Below are positions 31,840 to 39,843 of a stretch of 40,178 nt of DNA, piece after piece. The DNA lies in contig JAIPDT010000007.1 in assembly GCA_021737545.1 (NCBI GenBank), positions 1 through 40,178 on the forward strand. Direction: 5' to 3'. Origin of the DNA: Desulfobacteraceae bacterium. Its GTDB lineage: Bacteria > Desulfobacterota > Desulfobacteria > Desulfobacterales > Desulfosalsimonadaceae. Every line of letters begins with the position of its first letter. Position 1 is the first letter of the stretch. Both the position numbers and the translations under genes were made by a program. Under the pieces are notes generated by a model. That model saw only the letters and a list, made by a program, of their open reading frames with translations, had not been told where the DNA came from and ran no database searches.

Positions 31840-32676
31840 CTATCTCCTCTCTAACATTATCGCCGGTATATATACCTCTTCTTCTATTTGGACATCCAAA
31901 GATTTGGGGGCATAATTATCTATTGTGAAATCCAGCCTATAAACACCGGCTGCCAGACCGTCGAATTCAAAACTCCCGTAATTATTTGTAAACGTCTTCA
32001 TATTAACACCGTTGCCGGTTAAAGAGACATCAACCCCCTCAGCGCATTCATCCGTATCAGCAAAAACCGCCGCTCCAGCAATAAACAAAGTATTCATCTG
32101 ATACAGATCAACATATCTGACCAGCGGGGATGTCTCATATTCGGGATGCAATATATCTGTGGTATCCGAGTTTAAAAGCCGGGAAACTTCGCTATCAGGA
32201 TCATCCAAATCACCGAATTTAATTGCATGGGAAGGACAGGCCTGTGCGCAGCGCGGAGTTTTCCCCTCTTCTATCCGGTGAACGCAGAAAGTGCATTTCT
32301 GAGGCAGGTTCTTGTCTTCATTCCAGTATATTGCCCCATAGGGACATGCCTCGAATATTTTTTTCTGCCCGACCGCCTTTTCAGGGTCGATCACTATTAT
32401 GCCATCATCTCTGCGGTAAACAGCATTATCTTCTGCTGCGTCTATGCAAGGGGCCGACTGGCATTGCATGCAGGGCACAGGCATGTAAGCGGCTTTAACA
32501 TAGGGATATTTGCCGCGCTCTTTTTTTTCTATATTCATCCAGAACTGACCGTACCTGGGTTGAGCGGCTGTGTAAGGCAAATAATCATTTTCCCAGTATT
32601 CATCCTTGCAGGCGGCAAAGCAGCAGTAGCAGGCAGTGCAGCGAGAGATATCTATTATCATTCCATATTTAGTCAT
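31840..32676 (-). CDS. transhydroxylase-family molybdoenzyme, iron-sulfur small subunit
   Basis: Electron-transfer subunit for the molybdoenzyme encoded just upstream. Of 278 aa, the first ~155 hold twelve cysteines suitable for three [4Fe-4S] clusters (C13, C16, C19, C23; C69, C72, C77, C111; C128, C131, C143, C147). The last ~80 residues (YQMNTLFIAGAAVF, TFTNNYGSFEFDGLAAGVYRLDF) form a CnaB/transthyretin-like beta domain. This tail distinguishes the small subunit of pyrogallol transhydroxylase from ordinary DmsB-type subunits. The ATG at 32676 overlaps the large-subunit stop by eight bases and has GGGAGG nine bases upstream; a TTG at 32700 is less likely. Confidence 0.9.
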   Translation of the reverse strand: MTKYGMIIDISRCTACYCCFAACKDEYWENDYLPYTAAQPRYGQFWMNIEKKERGKYPYVKAAYMPVPCMQCQSAPCIDAAEDNAVYRRDDGIIVIDPEKAVGQKKIFEACPYGAIYWNEDKNLPQKCTFCVHRIEEGKTPRCAQACPSHAIKFGDLDDPDSEVSRLLNSDTTDILHPEYETSPLVRYVDLYQMNTLFIAGAAVFADTDECAEGVDVSLTGNGVNMKTFTNNYGSFEFDGLAAGVYRLDFTIDNYAPKSLDVQIEEEVYIPAIMLERR

Positions 32677-35251
32677 CCTGGTCAGCCTCCCATTTTTCAA
32701 CTTCGATCAGGCAGGAGTTCGGGGCCTGCCCGTTGGCATTTTTAGAGATAAAACGATGGGGTGTAAGTAAGTTAATGCAGCCGCCCCGGTCGGCGCAATC
32801 TCCCGGATCACCGATCGGATCATATACGGCGCACGATTCAAATGAATGCGCCATACCGGGTGGTATCCGCTCTGTTACCTGCGCCGCAAGAAGGACCTCG
32901 CCCCGGTCGTTATATGCTTTGATTATATCGTTTTCCTCAATGCCTCTTTTTTTGGCGTCTTGTCCATTGATACGTATGACCCAGTAATAATAGCCGTCTT
33001 TGCATTTCATACGGTGTTCGGGCACCTCGTTCATCCAGCAGTCCTTGCCGTCATTCATGGTATGAAATGAATAGCGCGGATGGGGGGTAATTAGCTGCAA
33101 TGGAAATTTATCATAAAGATCCTGAGTATGATGCCCTTCCCATGACTCTATATAATGCGGCACCGGGGGCCTCTCATTATCATTAGGGTCAAAACGATTC
33201 AGGCTGTTTGATTCAAATTCAATTTTGCCGGATTGAGTATCAAGGTTGCCTTCCGCATCCGGAAGTCCCTGTATAGCACCGCCGTTAGGGCCGGTGTCAG
33301 GAGTGTCTCTCCTTCTGTTTTCCGCGTACCACCTGAGTGCGGGAGTCGATTTATAATCCTCGGGCATGGGCACCACGAAGTATCCTTTCTTTTCAAACTC
33401 CTCCCAGGTAATATGTTTGGGAAGATCGCTGGCATTAAACATCCTTTTTACCCATTCAAGCTCGGTGGTACCGTTTTCAGTATATTTCTCGTAAAATCCA
33501 AGCTTTTTTGCCGCCATGCAAAATATCTCGTAATCTGATTTCGATTCTCCCAGGGGGTCAATACATTTTTTCTGCAGAACTATGGTGCGGCGGTTTAGGC
33601 CGGAAGCCTTATGCAGCCCGTATCCCTGGGGAGCGGCCCATTCCCCGATATCCACTCTTTCAAAATTGGAGCAGGCGGGCAATATAAGATCTGCAAACAA
33701 CGCCTCACCTTCCTTATAAACCGACTGATTAACAACGAATTCCAAATTATTATGCCGGTACATCTTCACCCAGCGATTGGTGTTATTCATGGTACCGATA
33801 TATGAGCCGCCGTATCGCCAGAACATTTTAATATAGGGGAAGCCTTCTTCAGGATAGCGGTATTTCTTAAACTGTGTTTCCGTGCGGTCACCGCAGAAGC
33901 CTTTGCCCCGCCATTGCTGGGGCGGATTCATGATGCATTCAGGCACAAGGATTCTGGGGATATGTACGTGCTGCGCATCATTAAGAGTGTTCCTGACGGG
34001 CTGCTTTACCATTCCCCGGGCAACCAGTGGGCCGACCCCTGTAATACCCCCTTCGGTATAGCCTGGAAAATAGAAATCAGTATTATGAGGAGCGCCCTGG
34101 GTTGTCGACCATATATTGCTCCCTGGTTTGCCCATGCCCTGCATTGCGGCAAGCAATACCATCATACGGGCCCATTCGGTGCCGTAAGCCGCGCGGCAGG
34201 CTCCGCCCCATCCTCCAAGCCCGCCGGCTGCCAGCATGGTCTTTTTACTTGCCCATTCTCTTGCCAGGGCCCTGATTTCCCTGGCAGGAATCCCTGTTTC
34301 TCCGGCCGCCCATTCAGAGCTCTTGGGCAGGTTGTCTTCTTTGCCCAGTAGATAGGCTTCCCATTTATCAAATCCGTATGTGCGGTCTTCCACGTATTTT
34401 CTGTCATAGGAATTTTCCGTAATCCAGGTGTAGGCAATGGCCGCGGCCAAGGCAGAGTCTGTGCCAGGACGCGGGGCGAACCATTTTTCAGAAAAGTTCA
34501 TGGCGGTGAAGTTGAAAAACGGATCTATGAAAACCATTTTAACGCCCAGCTCTTTTAGCCAGAAACGGCGAAGGGTGCTTTCCTGTCCGCCGTAGATACC
34601 CGCTGTAGCCTCCGGGTCGCTTGACCAGAAGACGATCATCTCGGTGTTCTTAAGAGCGTCTTCTAAAAGATCATATTGTTCGGGCAAACCCAACTTCCAT
34701 GCATATCCCCACTGGTGCATGGCCCCCCAGTGCCACCCCTCCCAGCTGTCAGGATTATGCTCGGCATAAATGGCTCCGAGTATCGACATAAACCTGTTAT
34801 GGGCACTAAAGCGGTAGCCGATATTGCCCCAGTTATGATGCGAGGACGTGGTTGTCAAAATAGCGCCGGGGCCGTTTTCAGCCTGTATCCGTTCTATTTC
34901 CGAAGCCAGAATATCCATGGCCTCGTCCCAGCTTATCTCCTCGTATTCGGATATACCGCGGTTGTGCTGGTTTCTTTGACCTGCCGGATCAAAATCCTTC
35001 CTTTTGAGGGGTTTTAACAACCGGTCCCCGGAATAAATCCTGGATCTTTCAGCTATTGTATAAGGGGATATCCGCGATATCTGCGGAGGGGAAAAGCTTC
35101 TGCCTCTAGCCTCGATAGTCCATGCCCCCTCGTCAGGTTCAACTTCCAGAGGTTCAATCCCGATGATCCTCCCGTCTTTGACACGGACATGGACGGGACC
35201 GCCGGATGTGCAATTGGTCAACAATTGCTCTCCAAATTTCGTTTCTGTCAT
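32669..35251 (-). CDS. transhydroxylase-family molybdopterin enzyme, large catalytic subunit
   Basis: 860 aa molybdopterin bis-guanine-dinucleotide enzyme of the DMSO reductase superfamily. From memory it is close to pyrogallol-phloroglucinol transhydroxylase (athL) of Pelobacter acidigallici; resorcinol hydroxylase is a related option. The N-terminal [4Fe-4S] cysteine motif of most relatives is missing, as in that enzyme. Residues corresponding to its active site are present: H138/H139 (SSHHNWGN), D168 and the molybdenum-ligand S169 (HNPDSWEGWHW), and Y398 (FYFPGY). No signal peptide or twin-arginine motif, so cytoplasmic. Upstream is AGGAG, 11 bp before the ATG. Substrate is not proven by sequence. 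It is co-transcribed with the small subunit. Confidence 0.9.
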   Translation of the reverse strand: MTETKFGEQLLTNCTSGGPVHVRVKDGRIIGIEPLEVEPDEGAWTIEARGRSFSPPQISRISPYTIAERSRIYSGDRLLKPLKRKDFDPAGQRNQHNRGISEYEEISWDEAMDILASEIERIQAENGPGAILTTTSSHHNWGNIGYRFSAHNRFMSILGAIYAEHNPDSWEGWHWGAMHQWGYAWKLGLPEQYDLLEDALKNTEMIVFWSSDPEATAGIYGGQESTLRRFWLKELGVKMVFIDPFFNFTAMNFSEKWFAPRPGTDSALAAAIAYTWITENSYDRKYVEDRTYGFDKWEAYLLGKEDNLPKSSEWAAGETGIPAREIRALAREWASKKTMLAAGGLGGWGGACRAAYGTEWARMMVLLAAMQGMGKPGSNIWSTTQGAPHNTDFYFPGYTEGGITGVGPLVARGMVKQPVRNTLNDAQHVHIPRILVPECIMNPPQQWRGKGFCGDRTETQFKKYRYPEEGFPYIKMFWRYGGSYIGTMNNTNRWVKMYRHNNLEFVVNQSVYKEGEALFADLILPACSNFERVDIGEWAAPQGYGLHKASGLNRRTIVLQKKCIDPLGESKSDYEIFCMAAKKLGFYEKYTENGTTELEWVKRMFNASDLPKHITWEEFEKKGYFVVPMPEDYKSTPALRWYAENRRRDTPDTGPNGGAIQGLPDAEGNLDTQSGKIEFESNSLNRFDPNDNERPPVPHYIESWEGHHTQDLYDKFPLQLITPHPRYSFHTMNDGKDCWMNEVPEHRMKCKDGYYYWVIRINGQDAKKRGIEENDIIKAYNDRGEVLLAAQVTERIPPGMAHSFESCAVYDPIGDPGDCADRGGCINLLTPHRFISKNANGQAPNSCLIEVEKWEADQDD

Positions 35252-35349
35252 TTTAATTTTGTCTCCTGTTTACATAATATCCATTCAGAACAGCAGCTTT
35301 AAATATCTGAACAAGGGTTATTAACCAGCCGGCTCTATAGTTCCAAAAG

Positions 35350-35378
35350 CGGATATCACACCCCAGTATAAAAGTCAA
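35350..35378 (-). promoter_or_regulatory. candidate promoter of the molybdoenzyme operon
   Basis: On the minus strand TTGACT (35373-35378) is 17 bp from TATCCG (35350-35355), which is preceded by TG as in an extended -10. The -35 overlaps the T-run of the katA terminator, so the two units are tightly packed. Leader length would be about 90 nt. No sigma54-type GG/GC element was found in the gap. Confidence 0.4.
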
Positions 35379-35424
35379 AAAATTCCCCAACAATTCAGCA
35401 ATTCCCGCTGAAAGGTTGGGGAAT
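35376..35424 (-). terminator. katA intrinsic terminator
   Basis: ATTCCCCAAC and GTTGGGGAAT arms (35415-35424 and 35382-35391, read on the minus strand) pair perfectly over 10 bp and are followed by TTTTTT. An inner TTCAGC/GCTGAA hairpin stacks inside the loop. It lies about 80 bp after the katA stop. Confidence 0.85.
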
Positions 35425-35478
35425 GTAATCGGCTCTTGATTATTAAAGGTGAAGCCCGGCCTGCTGGATGGGCAAAAT

Positions 35479-35494
35479 AAAGCCCCTCGGCTTT
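35479..35494 (-). terminator. small hairpin directly after katA
   Basis: AAAGCC and GGCTTT pair (6 bp) around GAGG, 8 bp after the katA stop, followed by ATTTTG on the minus strand. It is a weaker terminator-like element ahead of the main one. Confidence 0.5.
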
Positions 35495-35501
35495 GGATTG
35501 A

Positions 35502-36956
35502 TCATTCGGCGTTCACACCTTTGGCAATGCGGTCTCCTGTTTCCTTATCGATATTGCGCCAGTATTCGACCGCACGCTTTAACACGGGCTCGGACACGCC
35601 TTTTTTAAGATGCCCGACCACGTTGGACACCAACCGGTCGCGCTGGGCATCGTCCATGACCTCGCGCACCAGGGTGCCGGCCTGGCCGAAGTCGTCGTCA
35701 TCCTTTCTTAAAGTATAGGCCGATCGGAGGAACTCCCCACTGGCATTCCATACCGCCGCCTCGGGATATCGCTCACCGTCAGCCTCCGGGCCGCCCTTTG
35801 AATTCGGTGCGTACACGGGGTCGGACACATTCTGGACTCGCATCGCCCCGTCCTTGCTATAGCTGTGCACAGGCGCTTTAGGCCGGTTGACCGGAATCTG
35901 CTTGTAGTTGACCCCCAGCCGGGCACGGTGGGCGTCGGCGTAGGAAAAAAGGCGCGCGAGCAACATTTTGTCCGGGCTGGGACCGATTCCCGGGACGAAG
36001 CTGTTAGGTTCGAAAGCCGCCTGCTCGATCTCTGTATGGAAGTCCGTGGGATTTTGGGTAAGCGTCAGCCTGCCTACCTCGTGCAATGGATAATCGCCGT
36101 GCGGCCACACCTTGGTTAAGTCAAAGGGATTGAACCTGTAGGTCTCGGCATCCTCAAAGGGCATGATCTGCACCATCAGAGTCCAGCTGGGGTAATCTCC
36201 CCGCTTGATCGCCTCGAACAGGTCGCGCCGGTGGTAGTCGGCGTCCACCCCGGCCAGCCGGTCGGCCTCCTCCTGAGTGAGGAAATCAATGCCCTGGTCA
36301 GTCTTGAAGTGGTACTTCACCCAGAATCGATCTCCGTTGGAGTTGACCCACATGTAGGTGTTGCTTGAGTATCCGTTCATGTGCCGCCAGCTCTTGGGAA
36401 TTCCGCGGTCACCCATAAGCCAGGTGACCTGATGCGCCGTTTCGGGCGAAAGGCTCCAGAAATCCCACTGCATGTCATGGTCACGCAAACCGCTGTCCGC
36501 GCGGCGCTTTTGGGAGCGGATAAAGTGCTGGAACTTCATGGGGTCACGCAGGAAAAACACCGGAGTGTCGTTGCCCACCATATCGTAGTTGCCCTCGCTG
36601 GTATAGAACTTTAGCGCAAAGCCACGCGGGTCCCTCCAGGTGTCAGGGCTGCCGCGTTCGCCTGCCACCGTGGAGAACCGGATTAACGTGTCTGTTTTTG
36701 TGCCCGGCTGGAATACCGCAGCCTTGGTATAGGCACTGACATCTTTGGTTACCTCGAAATGTCCGAAGGCGCCGGAACCCTTCGCGTGGGGCTGGCGCTC
36801 CGGAATCCGCTCCCGGTTGAAGTTGGCCATCTGCTCAATCAGATAGTGGTCCTGCAGAAGGATGGGGCCATCCGGCCCGACAGTCAGTGAGAACTCATCG
36901 CTGGTTACCGGGATCCCGGCATCGTTTGTCGTGGGTTTGCGATCGTTGTTTTTCAT
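35502..36956 (-). CDS. katA: monofunctional heme catalase
   Basis: Small-subunit clade catalase that disproportionates hydrogen peroxide. The 484 aa begin [10 protein letters not shown]. Active-site His57 is in [11 protein letters not shown], Asn129 in [12 protein letters not shown], and the heme-ligand Tyr339 in [15 protein letters not shown]. The ATG at 36956 has AAGGAG eight or nine bases upstream; the open frame extends 27 codons further upstream, but that part is unlike catalases and lies in the promoter. The gene is visibly richer in GC than its neighbours and uses more G/C third positions, consistent with acquisition. A palindrome in the promoter suggests peroxide or iron control. Confidence 0.96.
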   Translation of the reverse strand: MKNNDRKPTTNDAGIPVTSDEFSLTVGPDGPILLQDHYLIEQMANFNRERIPERQPHAKGSGAFGHFEVTKDVSAYTKAAVFQPGTKTDTLIRFSTVAGERGSPDTWRDPRGFALKFYTSEGNYDMVGNDTPVFFLRDPMKFQHFIRSQKRRADSGLRDHDMQWDFWSLSPETAHQVTWLMGDRGIPKSWRHMNGYSSNTYMWVNSNGDRFWVKYHFKTDQGIDFLTQEEADRLAGVDADYHRRDLFEAIKRGDYPSWTLMVQIMPFEDAETYRFNPFDLTKVWPHGDYPLHEVGRLTLTQNPTDFHTEIEQAAFEPNSFVPGIGPSPDKMLLARLFSYADAHRARLGVNYKQIPVNRPKAPVHSYSKDGAMRVQNVSDPVYAPNSKGGPEADGERYPEAAVWNASGEFLRSAYTLRKDDDDFGQAGTLVREVMDDAQRDRLVSNVVGHLKKGVSEPVLKRAVEYWRNIDKETGDRIAKGVNAE

Positions 36957-37040
36957 GGCAATATCTCCTTTTTTTCTCTTTTCATGGTCCCTATTTTTTG
37001 GCCCCGACCTGTCTTTTTTCTCTTTTGCAGTCACCAATAA

Positions 37041-37068
37041 TTGATAATTCTTATTATCTGGCTGTCAA
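37041..37068 (-). promoter_or_regulatory. katA promoter with Fur/PerR-like palindrome
   Basis: On the minus strand TTGACA (37063-37068) and TATCAA (37041-37046) are separated by 16 bp. The spacer and -10 hold the perfect inverted repeat GATAAT-AAGA-ATTATC (37043-37058), built of the same half-sites as Fur and PerR boxes. A repressor bound there would block RNA polymerase. Confidence 0.65.
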
Positions 37069-37187
37069 AAAATTTTGAAAAAAATAAGCACCCCAACCGC
37101 TGTCATGCCTTTGATGCGGGCTCAGTATGGGGCTTTAAGGAAATGGCTTACGTGTAAAGGAAGATTTTCCGGGGGATCTGAAAAATT

Positions 37188-38627
37188 TTATCTGATTAAG
37201 CGATTAAATAAAAACAACAGCAGACCGAATATCTCCAATCTGCCAAGAAGCATAACAATACTCAGCACCCATTTGCCGGTGGCCGGCAGCATGCCGAAAT
37301 TGGAAAAAGAACCGACCGCCCCGAATCCGGGGCCGACATTGCCCATGGCGGCAACCGAGCCGGAAAATGCCGACATGATATCCACGCCCATAAAAGCCAA
37401 AATCAGACTCGAAATGAATACCACGCAAAGATAAATAACAATATAAAGCAGTCCAGCTTCGACAACAGATGCATCAATAACTGTCCGGTCCAGTTTTATT
37501 GCGACCACGGCCTTGGGATGTTTGAGTTTTGAGAAATGACTTATAATCCTTTTCCATAGAACCAGAACCCGATCGATTTTGATGCCTCCAGACGTTGAAC
37601 CTGCACAAGCGCACTGAAGCGAGAAAAATATAAGGATCAATTTTGAAAAACCCGGCCAAATGCTGGTGTCCGCAGTCGCAAACCCCGTACTGGTGCCCAG
37701 TGAAACAACCTGAAAGACCCCGTATCGCAAAGCCTCCCGGAAATTTTCATACATGCCGCCCCAGATATTAATAGAAACAAGGATGGAACCGATCGCCAAA
37801 GCGGCCAGATAATAACGCACAATCACAGACTTCCAGATTTTCTTGATATTCTCCGTGATCCCCAGAAAAATCAGGGCGAAATGAATTCCGGACAGGATCA
37901 TGAACACAATAATGATGCCTTCAATCAACGGGCTGTTAAAATAGGCGATACTGCTGTTTCTGGGAGAAAAGCCGCCGGTGGCTATGGTGGCAAAGGCGTG
38001 CGTAATAGCATCGAATACCCCCATGCCCGCGAATATAAGACAAATTGTTTCCAGAGCGGTCAATCCGACATAGACGATCAGTAAGATTTGAAAAATTTTC
38101 CGGGTCCGGTAACGAAAGTTTTCCACTGCCAGCGAAGAAATTTCGTTCTTATATAAAATCATGGCTACTTGACCGCTCGTGGGGGTTACCGCAAGCATGA
38201 AAACGATTATACCGATACCCCCGATCCAATGAGTCGTGGAACGCCAGAGCAACAGCCCCAAGGGAAGGGCTTCAATATCTGTTAAAATGCTCGAACCGGT
38301 TGTGGTAAAGCCGGAAACGCTTTCAAACCAGGCATTGGTAAGGGTAAACGGGTCGCCCCACATGATATATGGCAACGCTCCTATCAGTGATGACAAAAGC
38401 CAGCCCCCCACTACTATCGCCAGGCCTTCATCATTATGAATATTTTCAACCGAGGGGACGAAAACGACCGGAAAGGCGCCGATCAAAGCGGTTACCACGG
38501 CACTGTATAAAAGCGGCACCAAGGCGGAATCGCCGTTGACGGCCGAAACCGCCGCCGAAAAGAATAAAAATACTGCATTAAATAACAGTACAAATCCGAT
38601 ATTGCGGATTATGAGCTGCGGTCGCAT
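37188..38627 (-). CDS. trkH: Trk-type potassium uptake protein TrkH
   Basis: Integral membrane K+ transporter subunit of about 479 aa. The selectivity-filter repeats of the four pore loops can be seen as SGFTTTGSS, ATGGFS (FATIATGGFSPRNSS), GTSTGFATAD and GNVGPGFG. A THWIGGIGI segment after the first pore and about ten hydrophobic segments match the family. The ATG at 38627 has GGGGA about nine bases upstream; an ATG at 38645 has none. TrkA, the NAD-binding partner, is not in the window. A HAMP sensor gene lies 42 bp upstream. Confidence 0.95.
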   Translation of the reverse strand: MRPQLIIRNIGFVLLFNAVFLFFSAAVSAVNGDSALVPLLYSAVVTALIGAFPVVFVPSVENIHNDEGLAIVVGGWLLSSLIGALPYIMWGDPFTLTNAWFESVSGFTTTGSSILTDIEALPLGLLLWRSTTHWIGGIGIIVFMLAVTPTSGQVAMILYKNEISSLAVENFRYRTRKIFQILLIVYVGLTALETICLIFAGMGVFDAITHAFATIATGGFSPRNSSIAYFNSPLIEGIIIVFMILSGIHFALIFLGITENIKKIWKSVIVRYYLAALAIGSILVSINIWGGMYENFREALRYGVFQVVSLGTSTGFATADTSIWPGFSKLILIFFSLQCACAGSTSGGIKIDRVLVLWKRIISHFSKLKHPKAVVAIKLDRTVIDASVVEAGLLYIVIYLCVVFISSLILAFMGVDIMSAFSGSVAAMGNVGPGFGAVGSFSNFGMLPATGKWVLSIVMLLGRLEIFGLLLFLFNRLIR

Positions 38628-38669
38628 AATAAAAATTCCCCGCATTAAAATTTGCCGGTAAAGTGAAGT

Positions 38670-39434
38670 TTAAGATTTGTCTTCGGAGGTTTTTACCATA
38701 GCTGTCAGGCTTGTTACCGAAGCGGCAAGATCTGCCAGTTCATCATCGGAATCCATCTTCACGGAGATCGGCTCGCCCTTGTTTAAAAAATTATCAATGG
38801 ATTTAATGAGCAACAGAATCGGATTGACGATATATATGTTGACGAAGTAATTGAAAAGTATAGTAAATACCAGAGCGGACAAAATGGCGATAACACCCGG
38901 CATTACTGCGCGGTGTGCCCGGTTTTTCAAGTCGGATGCAGTTTCATACATAGCCTGGTCATTTAAGGCCATTAGCTCCTGGACCGCCGCCTTAACGTTT
39001 TTAAAAGACTGGTGGGCGTCCTTGAAGTACCATCCAAGGTTGCCTTCTCTCGGAGTGTTCACAATCGGTTGATCCCACAACATACTGTATTCTTTATAGG
39101 CTTTGCTGATTTTTTCCACACAGGCTTTTTCACCTTTGATGGTCAGATTATTAGCTGCCGTTTCAAGTGCTTCTATAAATTTTTTATCAGCGGTACGGAG
39201 GGTTTCACGCCCTTCTTTCCATTTGCCTGAAAGCAAAAGGAGCATTCCGCTGTCTTCCCGTTCCAAAGCCTCTGTCATACTTTTTGCGGCGGTGATGCTT
39301 CTATAGTTGTCATCCAACAATGCCTGCACGGATGATCCCACGGCTCTGAGCTCGTAAATAGAAAATGCTCCGGCCACGGCCAACATTAGCGCCAAAATCA
39401 AAAACCCCAGCATAATTTTGGTTCTTATTTTCAT
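38670..39434 (-). CDS. membrane sensor with four-helix-bundle and HAMP domain, no output domain
   Basis: 254 aa protein with two membrane helices (about 7-27 and 178-202) flanking an extracytoplasmic helical sensor domain of about 150 residues like the four-helix bundle of chemoreceptors and sensor kinases. A HAMP linker (about 202-250, IYIVNPILLLIKSIDNFLNKGEPI) follows, and the protein then stops without kinase or methyl-accepting output domain. GGGAG five bases before the ATG at 39434 supports the start; a longer frame to 39488 starts at an unsupported codon. It precedes trkH. It may be a regulatory subunit, a truncated sensor kinase, or partner of a kinase encoded upstream. Confidence 0.85.
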   Translation of the reverse strand: MKIRTKIMLGFLILALMLAVAGAFSIYELRAVGSSVQALLDDNYRSITAAKSMTEALEREDSGMLLLLSGKWKEGRETLRTADKKFIEALETAANNLTIKGEKACVEKISKAYKEYSMLWDQPIVNTPREGNLGWYFKDAHQSFKNVKAAVQELMALNDQAMYETASDLKNRAHRAVMPGVIAILSALVFTILFNYFVNIYIVNPILLLIKSIDNFLNKGEPISVKMDSDDELADLAASVTSLTAMVKTSEDKS

Positions 39435-39487
39435 AGCAACTCCCGACCTTGCGTATTTTCCCGGTTTTAATAATTTAAGGCAGGCCA

Positions 39488-39516
39488 ACCATAGAATAAA
39501 TTCGGCTTTAATACAA
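39488..39516 (-). promoter_or_regulatory. candidate promoter of the HAMP-trkH unit
   Basis: On the minus strand TTGTAT (39511-39516), a 17-bp spacer and TATGGT (39488-39493) lie about 55 bp before the HAMP-protein ATG. Match quality is moderate (3/6 and 4/6). Confidence 0.4.
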
Positions 39517-39843
39517 TTGGGGGATTAAAATAAATTGAAGTAGGAGAGCATCAACGCACATCGCCGCGAATGGTAGGTATCATTACGACCGTTTCTGCGC
39601 CGGCAACATAAGAATTGGTAAGCGAGGTCCCTGATAGTTCTGTCGAAGATGTCAATATGGCTGTTGACGCCGCCAAGAAATGCAGAATACGGATATTCCC
39701 GGCCAGCAATGCGAATCTCGGGCCGAAAAGAATTGCCAGAAGCAAGGTTCATATTTCAGAAATGCCGGGAATATAACATTCCGTGACAGAAATTTTCAGT
39801 GCAGCAAATCAGTGGCTAAAATCATATAATGCTCATACATGGT
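39517..39843. other. intergenic region without clear gene
   Basis: About 330 bp. Two overlapping minus-strand open frames of 64 and 75 codons end near 39525-39551; one reads LSGTSLTNSYVAGAETVVM and could be a remnant, but there is no ribosome site and no recognised family. I treat the region as non-coding or degraded. Confidence 0.4.

Noticed and set aside
35252-35501. Sigma54 promoter for the molybdoenzyme operon
   Set aside because: No GG-N10-GC element with the TGGCAC/TTGC context was found on the minus strand.
36957-37037. 27-residue N-terminal extension of the catalase open frame
   Set aside because: The extension is low-complexity, contains the ribosome site AAGGAG of the internal ATG, and other catalases start at the equivalent of MKNNDRKP.
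39525-39752. Overlapping minus-strand open frames of 75 and 64 codons
   Set aside because: They overlap in different frames, have no ribosome site and no family match; at best a gene remnant.
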